This document shows, one piece after another, positions 1-7,622 of a DNA stretch of 34,270 bases. The translations under genes were made by a program, and so were the position numbers. The stretch's first letter is position 1. Each line of letters opens with the position of its first letter. The stretch is from Burkholderiaceae bacterium (GTDB taxonomy: Bacteria > Pseudomonadota > Gammaproteobacteria > Burkholderiales > Burkholderiaceae_B), in NCBI GenBank assembly GCA_017857895.1, contig JAFMCG010000009.1:1-34270 (forward strand), read 5' to 3'. A model generated the notes under the pieces. It saw only the letters and a program-made list of their open reading frames with translations, searched no databases and had not been told where the DNA came from.

Positions 1-159
1 AGGCGGCTCAAAGAGCAGTTCCCTGCTATCGAATCGTTTTGGAGCGTGGCGAAATCAAAGAACGCCTTGTGGAGCCCAAGCTACTTTGCCAGCAGCACGG
101 GTGGTGTGCCAATCGAAGTACTCAAACGCTACATCCAAGAACAGAACAGACCCGACTAG
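1..159 (+). CDS. tnpA: IS200/IS605-family transposase TnpA, C-terminal 52 residues (5' end outside window)
   Basis: The reading frame is open from base 1 to a TAG at 157-159. The translated end contains LWSPSYFASSTGG and IEVLKRYIQEQNRP, which I recognise as the C-terminal signature of the Y1 (HUH, single-tyrosine) TnpA transposases of IS605-type elements. The enzyme cuts and rejoins single-stranded ends that carry subterminal hairpins. The catalytic HUH motif and the tyrosine would lie upstream and are not visible, so I cannot say whether the gene is intact. No tnpB follows; any tnpB would have to lie to the left. Confidence 0.8.
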   Translation, partial: RRLKEQFPAIESFWSVAKSKNALWSPSYFASSTGGVPIEVLKRYIQEQNRPD

Positions 160-165
160 CGCTGT

Positions 166-185
166 CCTCCCCCTAAAGTGGGAGG
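166..185. repeat. Subterminal hairpin of the IS right end
   Basis: CCTCCC at 166-171 pairs with GGGAGG at 180-185 around an 8-base loop. It lies directly after the tnpA stop. In IS200/IS605 elements such hairpins are recognised by TnpA. A weak transcription terminator for tnpA is an alternative, but there is no clean T-tract. Confidence 0.6.
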
Positions 186-191
186 CTTATC

Positions 192-338
192 TTTAAGGTC
201 ACCAAACAATCCCAAATGAAGCCGCTCAATACGGGCAGCAATTCGAGCCCGAGTCTTGACCTCCGTTAAACTCTCAATCCATTCACTATATGGATCTTTG
301 CCTTCAAGGTCGACATAGTGTTTGATGGTGTACGTTAT
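192..338 (-). pseudogene. N-terminal remnant of a RelE/HigB-type (Gp49-like) toxin, cut by the IS
   Basis: On the minus strand, 49 codons from 338 to 192 read ITYTIKHYVDLEGKDP, then YSEWIESLTEVKTRARIAA, then RIERLHLGLFGDLK. This matches the start of the family of 'addiction module killer proteins' (RelE/ParE superfamily, HI1419/Gp49-like), which normally continue with a P-[LV]-G-x-G segment and the catalytic half. Here the match stops at the IS end and the frame runs through IS DNA to a stop at 156-158. The first codon is ATA where the family has ATG, so the start may also be mutated. The remnant is about half the usual 95-105 residues and should be inactive. Any antitoxin gene would lie left of the IS. 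Confidence 0.7.
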
Positions 339-722
339 CTCATTTTAGCCTAAAAGCTAAAGCTTTTTAAAGCGGCCTGACTATCAGTGTGTATTGCGAC
401 AGACCGATCGTTTAGATAACAATGCGCACGCCTGCGTGAAGACTTTGTGAACTTGCCACGTTCGCACAAACGCCTTAATGGCACCGGCGATTGATTAAAA
501 AACGTTAGAGATATTAAGCGCCATATGCCTAGCGCCACTGCGCGTTAGAGAGTCAAAATTCCTCGATGGGCAAACGTCCTGCTTTCTTCAATGCATAAAT
601 CTGATAACGTTCAGGTTGGCTTGAATATTTGTCGCTCAAAAGATAACTTTGACTTGGCGGTTTAGAAATCTAAGCCAATAGAACATTCTTAGCCAACCCA
701 CCTGATTTATCAAAGTTGCACC
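339..722. other. Gene-poor, decayed stretch between the toxin remnant and nnrE
   Basis: No convincing gene is visible. A short inverted repeat (TTTAGC at 344-349, GCTAAA at 356-361) lies just upstream of the toxin remnant and could be its old operator. GTTAGAGA occurs twice, at 504-511 and 545-552. A 38-codon minus-strand frame closed by TGA at 553-555 (ends KKAGRLPIEEF) has no ATG start and may be the tail of a lost gene. The region is visibly richer in A+T than the genes to its right. Confidence 0.5.
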
Positions 723-1373
723 TTGTGCTTGAGTCCACACTTGATTAAACATTCAACGCCTATCGACAACAGCACGCCGACCCTCTCCATTGCGGCACTC
801 AGGGACAAAGAGGCGCAAGGCTTGGCGCGTGGCTTGCCACTGATGCAACGCGCGGGTCAGGCAGCGGCTGAATGGGCGGCGCATATCTGCCTGCCCCCTG
901 CTCAAGTGTTAGCGTTAGTCGGACCGGGCAACAATGGCGGCGATGCCCTGGTTGCTGCCCGCTTACTGCTGACAATGGGTTTCCAAGTCACGGTTGTGAT
1001 GCCGCTGGTCGCTCAGCTTGCCCCGCTTGATGCGCAAAAGGCCTTGGCCGATTGGAGAGCCTTGGGACAGCCAACCTTCACCACACTACCCCATCAAAAG
1101 CCTGACATGGTCATCGACGGGCTGTTTGGGATTGGCTTGAGTCGACCGCTTGCTGAACCCTTTCAAAGCGTGATTGATAAGGTCAACGCGTGGCACACAA
1201 CCGTTTTGGCGCTAGACATCGCCTCTGGAATTGACGCTGAAACGGGATTCGCTTTGGGACGACCCATCAAAGCCACACAAACCATTGCTTTTATCGCGCC
1301 ATGTCGCGCCTTTCAGGCGCCTTGCGCCCAACCTTTCTTAGGACAATGCCGTGTTGCCTCACTCAACATTTGA
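723..1373 (+). CDS. nnrE: NAD(P)H-hydrate epimerase (YjeF_N domain), stand-alone
   Basis: It interconverts the R and S forms of hydrated NAD(P)H (NADHX/NADPHX) so that the dehydratase NnrD can repair them. The YjeF N-terminal domain fills the protein: RAGQAAAEW near residue 43, the phosphate-binding GPGNNGGDAL at 67-76, IDGLFGIGLSRPL, and ALDIASGIDAETG near 163. Most bacterial homologues are about 500 residues, with a C-terminal NnrD kinase-like domain. This one ends after the epimerase domain at 216 residues and no NnrD lies nearby. The start is uncertain: no ATG precedes the conserved N-terminus (LSIAALRDKEA), so a TTG (723, 729 or 741) must serve, and upstream DNA is decayed. The gene may be a functional split epimerase or a remnant of a fused gene. 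Confidence 0.75.
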   Translation: MCLSPHLIKHSTPIDNSTPTLSIAALRDKEAQGLARGLPLMQRAGQAAAEWAAHICLPPAQVLALVGPGNNGGDALVAARLLLTMGFQVTVVMPLVAQLAPLDAQKALADWRALGQPTFTTLPHQKPDMVIDGLFGIGLSRPLAEPFQSVIDKVNAWHTTVLALDIASGIDAETGFALGRPIKATQTIAFIAPCRAFQAPCAQPFLGQCRVASLNI

Positions 1374-1422
1374 TTCGCGTGCGGGTTTTCAGACAAATTC
1401 GGCCGGCACTTGGCGCTCGTTA

Positions 1423-1932
1423 ATGCTTGTGACGATGATCGTGTTTGGGCTGTTACTGGCCGGCTGCAGCACCACGCCGCCAGCCAACGTGACGCCTGTG
1501 ACACCCTTCAAATTGTCACGCTATCTGGGCCAGTGGCATGAGATTGCCCGTCTTGATCACTCGTTTGAACGCGACATGATCAAAGTCACAGCGCAATACA
1601 GCATGAATCCAGACGGCTCGGTCAAAGTCTTGAATCGGGGCTTCAACACCAAAAAGCAAGCCTGGAAGGATGCCGTTGGTAAAGCTTGGCTGATTGATGG
1701 CCCCAACAAAGGGGCCTTGAAAGTCTCATTCTTTGGGCCTTTTTACGGCGGCTACTTCATCACCGCGCTGGACCCCAACTACCAGTGGGCGATGGTTGTC
1801 GGGCCCGACGTGGACTACTTTTGGATACTGGCGCGCCAACCCACCATTGACGAGGGCGTCAAAAGCGACCTGCTCAAACAAGCGCGCACCATTGGCATTG
1901 CCGTTGATGACATCATTTGGGTGGCGCAATGA
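1423..1932 (+). CDS. blc: Outer-membrane lipocalin lipoprotein (Blc family)
   Basis: The product is a bacterial lipocalin, expected to be a lipoprotein on the outer membrane that binds lysophospholipids or other lipids. The start at 1423 gives a compact signal peptide, MLVTMIVFGLLLAGC, with lipobox LAGC and Cys at residue 15. A longer frame from 1351 would overlap nnrE and carry an unusually long n-region. The mature part has the lipocalin motif YLGQWHEIARL, FERDMIKVTAQYS, and the C-terminal WAMVVGPDVDYFWILARQP. At 169 residues the length is normal for Blc. Its 3' end overlaps the convergent cysQ by 20 bases. No strong ribosome binding site is visible, so it may be translated after nnrE. Confidence 0.85.
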   Translation: MLVTMIVFGLLLAGCSTTPPANVTPVTPFKLSRYLGQWHEIARLDHSFERDMIKVTAQYSMNPDGSVKVLNRGFNTKKQAWKDAVGKAWLIDGPNKGALKVSFFGPFYGGYFITALDPNYQWAMVVGPDVDYFWILARQPTIDEGVKSDLLKQARTIGIAVDDIIWVAQ

Positions 1933-2746
1933 ATTCAGCGATTTGGGCGTAGGACTCAGTACAAGCAATAAATGATGGGTTTAGAACCTCAGGCTTGCCG
2001 TATCGCAATCTATTGCCGTTCAGATCGAACACATGGCCGCCAGCGCCTTCAAGCACGGCTTGGGCGGCGGCAGTGTCCCATTCGCAGGTTGGACTCAACC
2101 GCGGGTAGATATCAGCTTGGCCTTGAGCCATTCGACAAAACTTCAAAGAGCTGCCGGCCTGAATTAATGAGACTGGCCCTAGCCGCGCTATCAACGCGGC
2201 AGTCGAGTCGTTTAAGTGTGAGCGACTCGCCATGACGCGCCACGGATTGGGACGTGCACTGGTCACTTTCAGCGACACGGGCTGTTGGTCTGGATCCCTT
2301 TGAAAAAAAGACCCAAAAGACAGACCACCCCAAAAACATTCGCCTGTTGTGGGCACCACTACCACGCCTAACGCAGGCTGCCCCTGCTCGATTAAAGCGA
2401 TGTTGACCGTGAACTCGCCATTGCCCGACAAAAACTCGCGCGTGCCATCTAGGGGATCGACCAACCAGAAGATCGATTGCTCTCGACCGATGCCATGCGC
2501 GTCTTGGCCCTCTTCTGAAACCACCTCAATGTCGGGGGTGACCAGACGCAATCCCTCTTCGATGATGTGGTGCGCGGCCAAATCCGCTGACGTCAATGGG
2601 CTTTGATCGGATTTGGTTACAAATTGTGGGGCTTTTGCAAGCACGGTTTGCGCGTAAATGCGATTGATCTCAGCGCCCGCTTGGCGCGCAATGGGCAAGG
2701 CCACCGCCAATAACTGATTGAGCGGTGGCCTTGTGATATGACCCAT
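1913..2746 (-). CDS. cysQ: 3'(2'),5'-bisphosphate nucleotidase CysQ
   Basis: It removes a phosphate from PAP/PAPS, the by-products and intermediates of sulfate assimilation, and belongs to the Mg-dependent, lithium-sensitive inositol-monophosphatase superfamily. The metal-binding motifs are complete: VVSEEG (75-80), WLVDPLDGTREF (94-105), and CEWDTAAAQAVLEGAGG from 221. The substrate-side SSLKFCRMAQGQADIYPR (199-216) is typical of CysQ rather than SuhB. Length 277 is normal. It follows etfA by 20 bases on the same strand, so it is probably the last gene of etfB-etfA-cysQ. Its 3' end overlaps the lipocalin gene. Confidence 0.92.
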   Translation of the reverse strand: MGHITRPPLNQLLAVALPIARQAGAEINRIYAQTVLAKAPQFVTKSDQSPLTSADLAAHHIIEEGLRLVTPDIEVVSEEGQDAHGIGREQSIFWLVDPLDGTREFLSGNGEFTVNIALIEQGQPALGVVVVPTTGECFWGGLSFGSFFQRDPDQQPVSLKVTSARPNPWRVMASRSHLNDSTAALIARLGPVSLIQAGSSLKFCRMAQGQADIYPRLSPTCEWDTAAAQAVLEGAGGHVFDLNGNRLRYGKPEVLNPSFIACTESYAQIAEFIAPPK

Positions 2747-2766
2747 GTGCGTCGAAGTCGAGATGG

Positions 2767-3696
2767 TTAGAGGTTGGTTGCCAACTCAGGCACCGCCTCA
2801 AACAAGTCACCGACCAAACCGTAGTCAGCCACCCCAAAAATGGGCGCCTCACCGTCTTTGTTGATCGCCACAATCACCTTAGAATCTTTCATACCCGCCA
2901 GGTGCTGGATGGCCCCGGAGATGCCAACTGCCACGTAAAGCTGTGGCGCCACAATTTTTCCAGTCTGACCCACTTGCCAGTCGTTGGGCGCGTAACCCGC
3001 GTCAACGGCTGCCCTTGAGGCACCGAGTGCTGCACCGAGTTTGTCGGCCAAGGGGTCAAGGATCTTGAAGTTTTCTGCGCTACCGATACCGCGACCACCG
3101 GAAACCACAACGCTGGCACCGGCAAGCTCAGGACGATCGCTCTTGGCCAATTCGCGGCCCATGAACTTCGAGCGGCCACTGTCGGCGACAGAAGACAGTG
3201 ATTGCACTTCGGCATTGCCACCAGCGGCTGTTAGGGCGTCAAATGCGGTGGTCCGAACTGTTAAAACCTTAACAGCATCAGACGACTGCACAGTTGCGAT
3301 GGCGTTACCCGCGTAGATCGGACGCTCAAATGTATCAGCCGATATAACCGCTGTGATGTCTGAGACCTGAGCCACATCTAGCTTGGCTGCCACGCGTGGC
3401 GATACGTTCTTGCCACCGGCTGTGGATGCAAACAAAATGTGTGAGTAACCACCGGCCACAGCCAAAACTTGCTCAGCCACGTTCTCAGCCAATGCATCGG
3501 CAAGTACAGGTGAGTCAGCCAATAATACTTTGGTGACACCTGCAAGCTTTGAGGCTTCGTCGGCCACGGCTTGGCAACCGCCACCAGCCACCAAAACGTG
3601 CACATCTTTGTCGATTTGAACGGCAGCTGCCACCACATTTAAAGTAGCGACTTTCAGTTGCGCATTGTCGTGTTCAGCAATAACGAGTACAGACAT
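2767..3696 (-). CDS. etfA: Electron transfer flavoprotein, alpha subunit
   Basis: This is the FAD-binding subunit of the soluble heterodimer that takes electrons from acyl-CoA and other dehydrogenases and passes them to ETF:ubiquinone oxidoreductase. The C-terminal FAD domain is clear: SGGRGIGS (199-206), the family signature from [19 protein letters not shown] (243 on) to IQHLAGM, and NKDGEAPIF...ADYGLVGDL (279-298). Length 309 is typical. It starts 2 bases after etfB ends, so the two subunits are co-translated. The dehydrogenase and oxidoreductase partners are not in the window. Confidence 0.96.
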   Translation of the reverse strand: MSVLVIAEHDNAQLKVATLNVVAAAVQIDKDVHVLVAGGGCQAVADEASKLAGVTKVLLADSPVLADALAENVAEQVLAVAGGYSHILFASTAGGKNVSPRVAAKLDVAQVSDITAVISADTFERPIYAGNAIATVQSSDAVKVLTVRTTAFDALTAAGGNAEVQSLSSVADSGRSKFMGRELAKSDRPELAGASVVVSGGRGIGSAENFKILDPLADKLGAALGASRAAVDAGYAPNDWQVGQTGKIVAPQLYVAVGISGAIQHLAGMKDSKVIVAINKDGEAPIFGVADYGLVGDLFEAVPELATNL

Positions 3697-3698
3697 GA

Positions 3699-4448
3699 TT
3701 ACACCACCTTTGCTTCGTTTTTGAGTTTATCAATCAGCGCAGCCACATCAGGCACCTTAATACCCGCTGATCGTGCTGCCGGTTCAGTTACTTTAAGCGT
3801 TTTCAAGCGAGGCGACGCATCTACCCCAAAGTCAGCCGGTGTGAGTGTTTCAAGTGGCTTTTTCTTGGCTTTCATGATGTTAGGTAACGTGACGTAGCGC
3901 GGCTCATTCAAACGCAAGTCAGTCGTCACGATGGCTGGCAACGTCAATTCAAGTCTTTCAAGACCGCCATCAATTTCACGGGTTACCAAGGCCTTGCCGT
4001 CAGCAACTTCGACCTTACTGGCGAAGGTCGCTTGTGGCCAGCCCAAGAGTGCTGCCAACATTTGACCGGTCTGGTTGGCATCATCATCAATGGCTTGCTT
4101 GCCCAAAATGATCAGCTCAGGCTGTTCTTTTTCAGCGATGCCTTTCAGAATCTTTGCGACCGCCAATGGTTGGAGCTCTTCATCGGTTTGCACCAAAATA
4201 CCGCGGTCCGCACCAATGGCCATGGCCGTGCGCAGTGTTTCTTGGCACTGAGCCACCCCACAAGACACGGCAATGACTTCCGTTACGGTACCTTTTTCTT
4301 TGAGCCGCATCGCTTCTTCAACGGCGATTTCATCAAAAGGATTCATCGACATTTTGACGTTAGCGATATCCACGCCCGATTGATCTGACTTGACACGCAC
4401 TTTGACGTTGTAGTCGACCACTCGCTTAACCGGCACCAGTACCTTCAT
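3699..4448 (-). CDS. etfB: Electron transfer flavoprotein, beta subunit
   Basis: This is the AMP-binding subunit of the ETF heterodimer. I chose the ATG at 4448, giving [14 protein letters not shown], the usual family N-terminus, with GGAG 9 bases upstream. A TTG five codons earlier is unlikely. Typical motifs are [17 protein letters not shown], the AMP-loop region [20 protein letters not shown], and the C-terminal beta signature [17 protein letters not shown]. Length 249 is normal. The 167-base gap to the HDAC-like gene upstream presumably carries the etfBA promoter, but I found no convincing -10/-35 pair. Confidence 0.96.
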   Translation of the reverse strand: MKVLVPVKRVVDYNVKVRVKSDQSGVDIANVKMSMNPFDEIAVEEAMRLKEKGTVTEVIAVSCGVAQCQETLRTAMAIGADRGILVQTDEELQPLAVAKILKGIAEKEQPELIILGKQAIDDDANQTGQMLAALLGWPQATFASKVEVADGKALVTREIDGGLERLELTLPAIVTTDLRLNEPRYVTLPNIMKAKKKPLETLTPADFGVDASPRLKTLKVTEPAARSAGIKVPDVAALIDKLKNEAKVV

Positions 4449-4615
4449 CGAAGCATTCTCCAAAGTTTAATCAGCGATAAGCAGCAGACAGATCACACCC
4501 GCAGGGCAGTTTCGCGTATCGCGATCCTAAATACGCTTTTACAGGCGGCGTGACCATTCGGTTAGGCACTGTAAAATAGGGTGCTGCGGATGTTTTCTGT
4601 CTTATGGGTCATATT

Positions 4616-5542
4616 CTACAGCTTTGCAAGGGCTCGGACATGAGCAACCACACTGCGAGCTAAGGCAGATAAGTTGTAACCGCCTTCGAGTGAGCTGACC
4701 ACTCGGCCTTGGGCGTGACGGTCTGCAACCGACACAATTTGCTCGGTCAGCCACGCAAAATCAGATTCCACGAGATTCAACTGCGCCATGTCTTCCTCGC
4801 GATGAGCATCAAACCCAGCAGAGATAAAAACCATTTCTGGCGCATGGGCTTCGAGACGCGGCAACCATCGCTGGCTCACCAACGCCCTGATGGACTCACC
4901 CGTTGTGTAAGCCGGCACCGGAATATTCACCATGTTGGCAGCTGGATTGTCAACGCCACTGCCTGGAAACAAAGGGTGCTGAAAGAAACTGCACATCAGC
5001 ATCCGCTCATCACCTGCAAAAATCGCCTCAGTGCCATTACCGTGATGCACATCAAAATCAATAATGGCCACGCGCTTTAAGTCATGAACTGCCAAAGCGT
5101 GGGCCGCCGCCACCGCGATGTTGTTATAAAAACAAAATCCCATGGCTCGGCTTTGCGTGGCGTGATGACCAGGCGGGCGAACCGCACAGAAAGCCGTCTG
5201 ACTGTGGCCTGCCATGACCGCATCAACCGCTTGGATCAAGGCCCCTGCAGCAAACCTAGCCGCTTCAAGCGTGTGCCTATTCATACTGGTGTCAGCATCA
5301 ATCTCGCGATAGCCCTGCGCAGGTGCTTGAGCACACAAGCGATCGAGGTAGGCCTGAAGATGCACGCGTTCAAGCGATTGCGCGGTGACGGGGGCTTGAA
5401 CATCAACCGACTGCAAATAGTTGATCAGGCCGCTCGCTAGCAGCTGATCAGCAATGGCATCCAATCGCTCGGGACATTCGGGGTGTCCGGGACCCATTTC
5501 GTGCATTTTGCACAAAGGGTGTGTAATGTATAGCGTCTCCAT
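4616..5542 (-). CDS. Histone deacetylase-like amidohydrolase (class II HDAC / acetylpolyamine hydrolase family)
   Basis: This is a zinc-dependent deacetylase of the arginase/deacetylase fold. Bacterial members act on acetylated polyamines, lysine or other small amides, and the substrate here is not predictable. Motifs from the N-terminus: HEMGPGHPECPERL, RPPGHHA (tandem histidines), IDFDVHHGNGT (zinc ligands), SAGFDAH (third ligand) and LEGGYN (transition-state Tyr). All catalytic residues are present. The ATG at 5542 (METLYITH) fits homologues, giving 308 residues. It lies head-to-head with mltB with only 9 bases between start codons, and has no obvious Shine-Dalgarno sequence. Confidence 0.88.
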   Translation of the reverse strand: METLYITHPLCKMHEMGPGHPECPERLDAIADQLLASGLINYLQSVDVQAPVTAQSLERVHLQAYLDRLCAQAPAQGYREIDADTSMNRHTLEAARFAAGALIQAVDAVMAGHSQTAFCAVRPPGHHATQSRAMGFCFYNNIAVAAAHALAVHDLKRVAIIDFDVHHGNGTEAIFAGDERMLMCSFFQHPLFPGSGVDNPAANMVNIPVPAYTTGESIRALVSQRWLPRLEAHAPEMVFISAGFDAHREEDMAQLNLVESDFAWLTEQIVSVADRHAQGRVVSSLEGGYNLSALARSVVAHVRALAKL

Positions 5543-5551
5543 GGGGCCATT

Positions 5552-6643
5552 ATGTCTAAGACTTTCAGAATTTTGCAACTAATAATCGCTACGACGCTCA
5601 CCGCTGGCTGTGCGAGCCCTGCGCCCCAAGCCCAATCAGCCCAAGCAACACCCCAGGCAAATACGCCTATGGGCGTGCCAGTCAGCGATCGTCGAGGGTA
5701 TTTATCCCGCGAAGAGGTACAGGTTTTTGCGCTTGAAGTCTCGCAAAACCGTCAGATTCCATTGCCAGTGGTCACGGCCCTATTGGTACAAGCCAACAAA
5801 CTTCCAACGGCCATTCGCCTAATGGTGCCACCAGAACCCGGCAAAGCTAAGTCCGTTCGCGACTGGGTCCGATATCGAAGCAATTTTGTTGAACCCATTC
5901 GAATTCACAAAGGCCGTGCTTTTTTTGAGGCCCACCGCCAAACGCTCGCACTCGCTGAAGATCGTTACGGGGTGCCAGCCGAGATTATTGTGGCCATCAT
6001 TGGCGTAGAGACCCTTTACGGCGAGCACAAGGGCAATTACCGCGTGCTCGACGCCATCACCACGTTGTCGTTTGACTACCCTGATCCCGATAGACCCGAT
6101 CGCGTCGCTATGTTTCAAGGACAGCTTGCTGATCTGATTGAGTTGCACCATCAAGGAAAAATTGACGCCACGCGACAACTTGGCTCCTACGCTGGTGCCA
6201 TGGGCATCCCACAGTTCATGCCCACCAGTGTGAAGTTATTTGCTGCCTCGGCCACCAACCAACCCACGGTGGACCTTGAGAACAATGTGGCCGATGCCAT
6301 CTTCTCCGTCGGTCGGTTTTTGCAGATACACGGCTGGATCGGTGGTTTACCGGTCTTTGCACCAGTTCATTTACCGCCCGACCCTCAAGCACTGGTCGAC
6401 GGCGGCCTCACCCCGACACTGGACTGGACGACCCTCAAGGCAAATGGCGCCAGTCTAAAACCTGGTGTGACCACAGCGCCTTGGATGGGTTACCCCTTGG
6501 GGATTATTGACCTACCCATGCCCACTAAAGACAACACACAATATCGAACGGCCACGCCTAACTTCTTTGCTTTAACCCAATACAACCGCAGCTATTTTTA
6601 CGCCACAGCCGTCGCCGATTTGGCCGCTGCACTTACCCCTTAG
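5552..6643 (+). CDS. mltB: Lytic murein transglycosylase B, lipoprotein
   Basis: It cleaves peptidoglycan glycan strands to 1,6-anhydromuramyl products from the outer-membrane inner face. The N-terminus MSKTFRILQLIIATTLTAGC is a lipoprotein signal with Cys20 as lipid site. The SLT2/MltB catalytic domain follows, with Glu153 in AIIGVETLYGEHKG as expected acid/base and GSYAGAMGIPQFMPTS as substrate groove. Length 363 is normal. The ATG at 5552 is preceded by GGGG 8-9 bases upstream. Its stop codon interlocks with that of convergent cysM (4-base overlap). Its promoter must lie inside the 5' part of the divergent HDAC-like gene. Confidence 0.93.
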   Translation: MSKTFRILQLIIATTLTAGCASPAPQAQSAQATPQANTPMGVPVSDRRGYLSREEVQVFALEVSQNRQIPLPVVTALLVQANKLPTAIRLMVPPEPGKAKSVRDWVRYRSNFVEPIRIHKGRAFFEAHRQTLALAEDRYGVPAEIIVAIIGVETLYGEHKGNYRVLDAITTLSFDYPDPDRPDRVAMFQGQLADLIELHHQGKIDATRQLGSYAGAMGIPQFMPTSVKLFAASATNQPTVDLENNVADAIFSVGRFLQIHGWIGGLPVFAPVHLPPDPQALVDGGLTPTLDWTTLKANGASLKPGVTTAPWMGYPLGIIDLPMPTKDNTQYRTATPNFFALTQYNRSYFYATAVADLAAALTP

Positions 6644-7560
6644 GGCTGATTAAAAAGACCGGTTGATAAGTAACGGTCGCCGCGGTCGCACACAATAAAT
6701 ACGATCGTGGCGTTATTGACACGGGCAGCCACTCGCAATGCTGCCACCAAGGCACCAGCGGCTGAGACACCGGCACAAATGCCTTCTTGGGCAGCCAAGG
6801 CGCGGGCCATCTCTTCGGCTTGGGCTTGCTCAATCAGCTCGAACTCATCGACACGAGCTGGATCATATATTTTGGGTAAATAAGCTTCTGGCCACTTGCG
6901 GATACCTGGAATTTGCGAGCCCTCTGCGGGTTGCGCGCCAACGATACGAATTGCCGGGTTTTGGGATTTCAAGTACATCGACGTGCCCATGATGGTGCCA
7001 GTCGTCCCCATCGCACTGACAAAATGGGTAACGCGACCACCCGTCTGCGTCCAGACTTCAGGACCCGTGGTTCTAAAGTGGGCCAGTGGATTGTCGGGAT
7101 TGGCAAACTGATCCAGCACTTTGCCCTTGCCCTCACTTTGCATGCGACTGGCCAAATCGCGCGCATATTCCATGCCGCCACCACTGGCTGGCGTCAGAAT
7201 CAACTCAGCACCATAAGCCGTCATCGATGCCCGTCGCTCGAGCGACAGGTTATCGGGCATGATGAGAATCATCTTATAGCCACGCATGGCAGCCACCATC
7301 GCAAGCGCAATACCAGTATTGCCGCTGGTGGCCTCAATCAGCGTGTCACCAGGACTGATTTCACCGCGCTTTTCTGCCTCGACAATCATCGATAAGGCCG
7401 GACGGTCTTTGACAGAGCCGGCTGGATTGTTGCCTTCCATTTTTCCCAAAATGACATTGCCTCGGGCTTGGCCAAGCTCACCAGGCAGGCGTTGCAATCT
7501 CACCAAGGGTGTTTGACCCACGGTTTGTTCTAGGCTGGGGTAAGAATCAAGGGTTGTCAT
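6640..7560 (-). CDS. cysM: Cysteine synthase B (O-acetylserine sulfhydrylase)
   Basis: It is a PLP enzyme making cysteine (or S-sulfocysteine from thiosulfate) from O-acetylserine. PLP lysine is Lys51 in NPAGSVKDRPA, with the phosphate/substrate loop SGNTG at 79-83 and the glycine-rich SAMGTTGTIMGTSMYL. Length 306 and the N-terminus (YPSLEQTVGQTPLVRLQ) are closer to CysM than CysK. A good GGAAG ribosome binding site lies 9 bases upstream of the ATG. It is the last gene of the long leftward run that starts at rpsA. A 62-base gap with a hairpin separates it from comEA. Confidence 0.95.
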   Translation of the reverse strand: MTTLDSYPSLEQTVGQTPLVRLQRLPGELGQARGNVILGKMEGNNPAGSVKDRPALSMIVEAEKRGEISPGDTLIEATSGNTGIALAMVAAMRGYKMILIMPDNLSLERRASMTAYGAELILTPASGGGMEYARDLASRMQSEGKGKVLDQFANPDNPLAHFRTTGPEVWTQTGGRVTHFVSAMGTTGTIMGTSMYLKSQNPAIRIVGAQPAEGSQIPGIRKWPEAYLPKIYDPARVDEFELIEQAQAEEMARALAAQEGICAGVSAAGALVAALRVAARVNNATIVFIVCDRGDRYLSTGLFNQP

Positions 7561-7584
7561 GTTGGCTTCCGTGTCAGACGTGTT

Positions 7585-7607
7585 GAGCCAATGGCTCGAT
7601 TGGGCTC
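7585..7607. repeat. Imperfect inverted repeat between comEA-like gene and cysM
   Basis: GAGCCAAT at 7585-7592 pairs with ATTGGGCTC at 7599-7607 with one bulged base. It lies between the comEA stop and the cysM ribosome binding site, in the cysM leader. There is no T-tract on either strand, so it is not a standard terminator. It could be an mRNA-processing hairpin or a regulator site; function unknown. Confidence 0.35.
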
Positions 7608-7622
7608 AGTTGATGCTTTATT

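Larger units (their letters stand above)
1..191 (+). mobile_element. Right end of an IS200/IS605-family insertion sequence (partial)
   Basis: The window opens inside an insertion sequence. The visible part is the transposase 3' end followed 6 bases later by a short palindrome, the arrangement expected of an IS200/IS605 right end. These elements move as single strands and make no target duplication, so I looked for none. The outer boundary is inferred from where homology to the interrupted toxin gene stops, near 186-192, and could be off by a few bases. The left end lies outside the window. Confidence 0.7.

Noticed and set aside
350-538. Minus-strand 62-codon frame ending near IHTDSQAALKSF, resembling an RNase H motif
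   Set aside because: Only about ten residues resemble RNase H; the rest is basic and unlike any domain I know, and no ribosome binding site is evident. Too short to support.
504-552. GTTAGAGA direct repeats as an integron attC site
   Set aside because: They do not fit the GTTRRRY core or the paired inverse core, and no cassette or integrase is present.
4464-4615. Promoter for etfBA
   Set aside because: The gap probably holds one, but the candidate hexamers (for example CTATTTTACAG on the minus strand) lack a plausible -35 at a normal distance.
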